From an uncultured Clostridia bacterium (lineage in GTDB: Bacteria; Bacillota; Clostridia; TANB77; CAG-508): a DNA stretch of 64,000 nucleotides. The translations under genes and the position numbers were made by a program. This document shows, piece by piece, positions 61,694 through 64,000 of this stretch (position 1 is its first letter; each line of letters begins with the position of its first letter). The stretch spans positions 17,091 to 81,090 of the forward strand of contig CAKOXK010000006.1 of the NCBI GenBank assembly GCA_934130085.1, written 5' to 3'. The notes beneath the pieces were generated by a model. It ran no database searches. It was not told the DNA's origin and worked only from the letters and a program-made list of their open reading frames with translations.

Positions 61694-63121
61694 TTAAATT
61701 GTATCATATTTTCCTTTTAGATACCATATATGTTCAGAAACAATTTTTACTTTTGCCATATTTCCAATCAAATTTTTAGGTCCTTCAAAGTTTACAACTT
61801 TATTTGAATAAGTTCTTCCAGTCAACATATTTTCATTAGTTTTACTACAGCCTTCAACTAATATATATTCTTCTTTGCCTAAATATTTTTTGTTGTTTTC
61901 TTCACAAATTTCTTCATATAATTTTTTTAGTCTATCAAATCTCTCATGCTTAACATTTTCATCAATTTGATCTTCCATTTTATCAGCTACAGTTCCAATT
62001 CTTCTTGAGTAAATAAACATAAATACTTGCTCATACTTTACCTTTGATACAACATCAAGAGTATCTTCAAAATCTTCTTCTGTCTCACCTGGAAATCCCA
62101 CAATTATATCAGTTGAAAATTTTACATCTGGTATTTTGCTTTTTATTTTATAAACTAAATCAAGATATTGCTCTTTAGTGTATTTCCTATTCATCTTTTT
62201 AAGAACTTCTGTACTGCCTGATTGAAGTGGCAAATGTATAAGCTTGCAAACCTTATCGCACCTATTTATTGCATCAATTACATCATCAGTAAAATCTTTT
62301 GGATGTGGAGAAATAAACCTAATTCTCTCAATTCCATCAATCTCATTTAATGCTATTAGCAATGTTGCAAATGAATTAACATTCATTTTCTTATCATTTA
62401 CATCAACCTCATACATCAAATTTTTATCTTTTTGTCTTTCAGAAACAAGATATGAATTAACGTTTTGGCCAAGTAATGTAACCTCTTTATAACCTTCTTT
62501 TGCAATATTTATAACTTCATTTACAATATCTTGTGGAAGTCTACTTCTCTCTCTTCCTCTTACATAAGGAACTATACAATACGTACAAAAATTATTGCAA
62601 CCATTCATAATGGAAACTGATGCCTTAATTTTATCATTTCTTTCAACAGGAATTCCTTCAAAAATATCACCATCAACATCAATTATATCTTCAATCTTTT
62701 TCTTTTCAACCAAAGCTTCATAAACATCCTTTGGAAAATTCTCAAGAGTATGTGGTCCAAATAAAATATCAACATACTTATAGCTCTCTTTAATCTTTTG
62801 AACCATATTTTTCTCTTGCATCATGCAGCCACCAATTGCAATTATAGTGCCCTTTTCCTCTTTATATTTCTTTACTTCTCCAAGCTTTCCTAGCAAACGT
62901 TCCTCGGCGTTCTCACGAACACAACATGTGTTAAAAACAATAATGGCAGCCTCTTCAACTTTATCAGTTTTAATAAAACCTGCCTCTTTTAACATACCTG
63001 ATATTTTTTCAGAATCATTCTCATTCAATTGGCAACCCATTGTAAGAACAATATATTTTTGATTTTTACCATTAATAATCTCTTTTATTTTATTAGTCCA
63101 TATTTTAGTATCAACTTGCAT
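61694..63121 (-). CDS. miaB: tRNA-2-methylthio-N6-dimethylallyladenosine synthase MiaB
   Basis: A radical-SAM methylthiotransferase acting on A37 of UNN-decoding tRNAs. The UPF0004 domain has MGCQLNENDSE and NTCCVRENAEE; the radical SAM cluster is CNNFCTYCIVPYVRGRE (CxxxCxxC); a C-terminal TRAM domain follows (about residues 400-475). Length 475 is normal. AGAGG precedes the ATG. It is an anticodon-loop modifier, but it requires A37 and so would not act on the tRNA-Gly with G37. Confidence 0.96.
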   Translation of the reverse strand: MQVDTKIWTNKIKEIINGKNQKYIVLTMGCQLNENDSEKISGMLKEAGFIKTDKVEEAAIIVFNTCCVRENAEERLLGKLGEVKKYKEEKGTIIAIGGCMMQEKNMVQKIKESYKYVDILFGPHTLENFPKDVYEALVEKKKIEDIIDVDGDIFEGIPVERNDKIKASVSIMNGCNNFCTYCIVPYVRGRERSRLPQDIVNEVINIAKEGYKEVTLLGQNVNSYLVSERQKDKNLMYEVDVNDKKMNVNSFATLLIALNEIDGIERIRFISPHPKDFTDDVIDAINRCDKVCKLIHLPLQSGSTEVLKKMNRKYTKEQYLDLVYKIKSKIPDVKFSTDIIVGFPGETEEDFEDTLDVVSKVKYEQVFMFIYSRRIGTVADKMEDQIDENVKHERFDRLKKLYEEICEENNKKYLGKEEYILVEGCSKTNENMLTGRTYSNKVVNFEGPKNLIGNMAKVKIVSEHIWYLKGKYDTI

Positions 63122-63277
63122 ATCACATACCTCTCAAAATAAAAAATGAAATTTAAAATTTATTTATAAAATTTATCTTTGCATTCTAACTATAGTAATC
63201 AAGATAAACACAAACTATATTTAAGCCCGTATTTTATTTATAAAAAATGTCTTAGATTTCACTTTGTATAATAAAAT

Positions 63278-63312
63278 AAGGCTTGTAACCCCATAAAGAC
63301 CTTACAAACCTT
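63278..63312 (-). terminator. Terminator of rpmE
   Basis: AAGGCTTGTAA (63278-63288) pairs with TTACAAACCTT (63302-63312) with one G-U wobble, and a T-rich stretch follows on the minus strand. Confidence 0.75.
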
Positions 63313-63319
63313 AGCTTTA

Positions 63320-63520
63320 TTATTGAATTCCATATTTTTGTTTGAACTTTGCAGCTTTTCCACCTTTTGTTTCTTTTCTTAAATTACCTGTCCAAAATGG
63401 GTGGCATTTTGAGCATATATCAACTTTCATATCGCCTTTTGTTGAATTTGTTTTCATAACATTTCCACAAGCACAAGTTATTGTTGACTCTTTATAATCT
63501 GGATGTATTCCCTCTTTCAT
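63320..63520 (-). CDS. rpmE: 50S ribosomal protein L31
   Basis: A 66-residue L31 of the zinc-binding (C+) type: KEGIHPDY start, CACG and CSKCHPFWTG as the Cys pairs, ending KFKQKYGIQ. The CxxC arrangement means zinc-dependent rather than the paralogue used under zinc starvation. AGAGGTG precedes the ATG and a terminator follows. Confidence 0.96.
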   Translation of the reverse strand: MKEGIHPDYKESTITCACGNVMKTNSTKGDMKVDICSKCHPFWTGNLRKETKGGKAAKFKQKYGIQ

Positions 63521-63610
63521 GTAAATTTCACCTCTTTCTTCAAAACTTCTGGACCTTGGATATAAATAAATCTGTACCCAGTATAAAATTAAAATTTACT
63601 ATAGTCTAAA

Positions 63611-63796
63611 TTATTTTGCAGCTTCTTTAGAGATAACTGCTGTTCCATCATAATATCCACAACTTGGGCAAACTCTATGTTGCATCATAAGTTTATGGCA
63701 ATGTGGGCACTCAACTAAATTCTTGTTTTCTAACTTCCAAGTAGATCTTTTTGTATGAGTTCTTTGTTTAGACCATCTTCTTTTTGGTTGTGCCAT
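63611..63796 (-). CDS. rpmF: 50S ribosomal protein L32
   Basis: A 61-residue L32 with N-terminal AQPKRRWSKQRTHTKRSTW and the zinc ribbon CPHCHKLMMQHRVCPSCGYY. AGGAGG precedes the ATG. In Firmicutes rpmF usually follows a DUF177 gene, but here no such gene is visible: a good promoter lies directly upstream, so rpmF may be transcribed alone. Confidence 0.96.
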   Translation of the reverse strand: MAQPKRRWSKQRTHTKRSTWKLENKNLVECPHCHKLMMQHRVCPSCGYYDGTAVISKEAAK

Positions 63797-63879
63797 CTTA
63801 ATCCCTCCTTATGCTTTAGAATATCTATATTATTTATAGTTAAAACTATAAATTAAAATATTTCTAACGTCACCTTGTT

Positions 63880-63908
63880 ATTATACTAATTTATTGTTTT
63901 TTTGTCAA
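63880..63908 (-). promoter_or_regulatory. Sigma-A promoter of rpmF
   Basis: On the minus strand TTGACA (63903-63908), a 17-base spacer and TATAAT (63880-63885) form a perfect consensus promoter, placing the start near 63872. Beyond it, up to the right edge, I see no gene. Confidence 0.85.
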
Positions 63909-64000
63909 TACTTTTTCAAAAATGGATAGTATAAATTTTTTGTAGGGGAACTTTTTATAGAAAGCTTAAAAGTGTCTATTTTGTTGAATTTCTGATTCCA

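Overview
This 64 kb window looks like a chromosome segment of a low-GC, anaerobic, endospore-forming member of the Clostridia, probably an uncultivated gut lineage. The evidence is a strong A+T bias, rubrerythrin, sigma-K, SpoIIP, a GerA/GerB/GerC germination operon, CdaA, MutS2, a Mn-dependent pyrophosphatase and Gram-positive housekeeping genes. Most genes lie on the minus strand.

Layout: recN start, recG, rpsO, tyrS, HD hydrolase, rubrerythrin and an rRNA m5C methyltransferase (0-7 kb). Small membrane or unknown proteins, a thioesterase and tRNA-Leu follow (7-10 kb). Next come a large pilin-like surface protein, sigK, a U32 peptidase, mutS2, truA, cdaA, spoIIP and the germination operon (10-27 kb). 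rnr, secG, a second pilin-like surface protein and tsaC cover 27-32.5 kb. A mobile/accessory patch (32.5-41 kb) holds a broken toxin-antitoxin pair, a MobV relaxase, a large serine recombinase, an unusual tRNA-Gly, a transglycosylase, an orphan metallopeptidase and small unknown genes. The rest is cell-wall synthesis (MurF-like, Ddl), RusA, pyrophosphatase, a DnaB-like helicase, lexA, a PlsC/GT8/GT8/PlsC envelope cluster, obg, trpS, a nucleoside kinase, mutS, miaB, rpmE and rpmF.

The main discovery candidate is a quadruplet-decoding system. Three otherwise intact genes (recG, the second pilin-like protein, the serine recombinase) are each broken by one extra C. In every case it lies directly before a conserved GGA glycine codon, so the ribosome meets an in-frame CGG followed by A. 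Reading the four bases CGGA as one glycine restores each protein exactly. About 600 bp upstream of the recombinase is a tRNA-Gly whose anticodon loop is CTTCCGA: anticodon TCC followed by G37 where bacterial tRNA-Gly(TCC) normally has A37. The four bases TCCG are exactly complementary to CGGA. I propose that this tRNA reads CGGA as glycine. In each protein the essential parts sit on both sides of the quadruplet, so reading it would be required for function. All codon scanning was by eye and should be repeated computationally.

Other points of interest are an attenuator-like leader before the recombinase, inverted copies of a toxin-antitoxin operator about 8 kb apart, a nested inverted-repeat element before obg, a 40-bp tandem repeat grown from the 3' end of a kinase gene, and a GerC protein without its lipobox cysteine.
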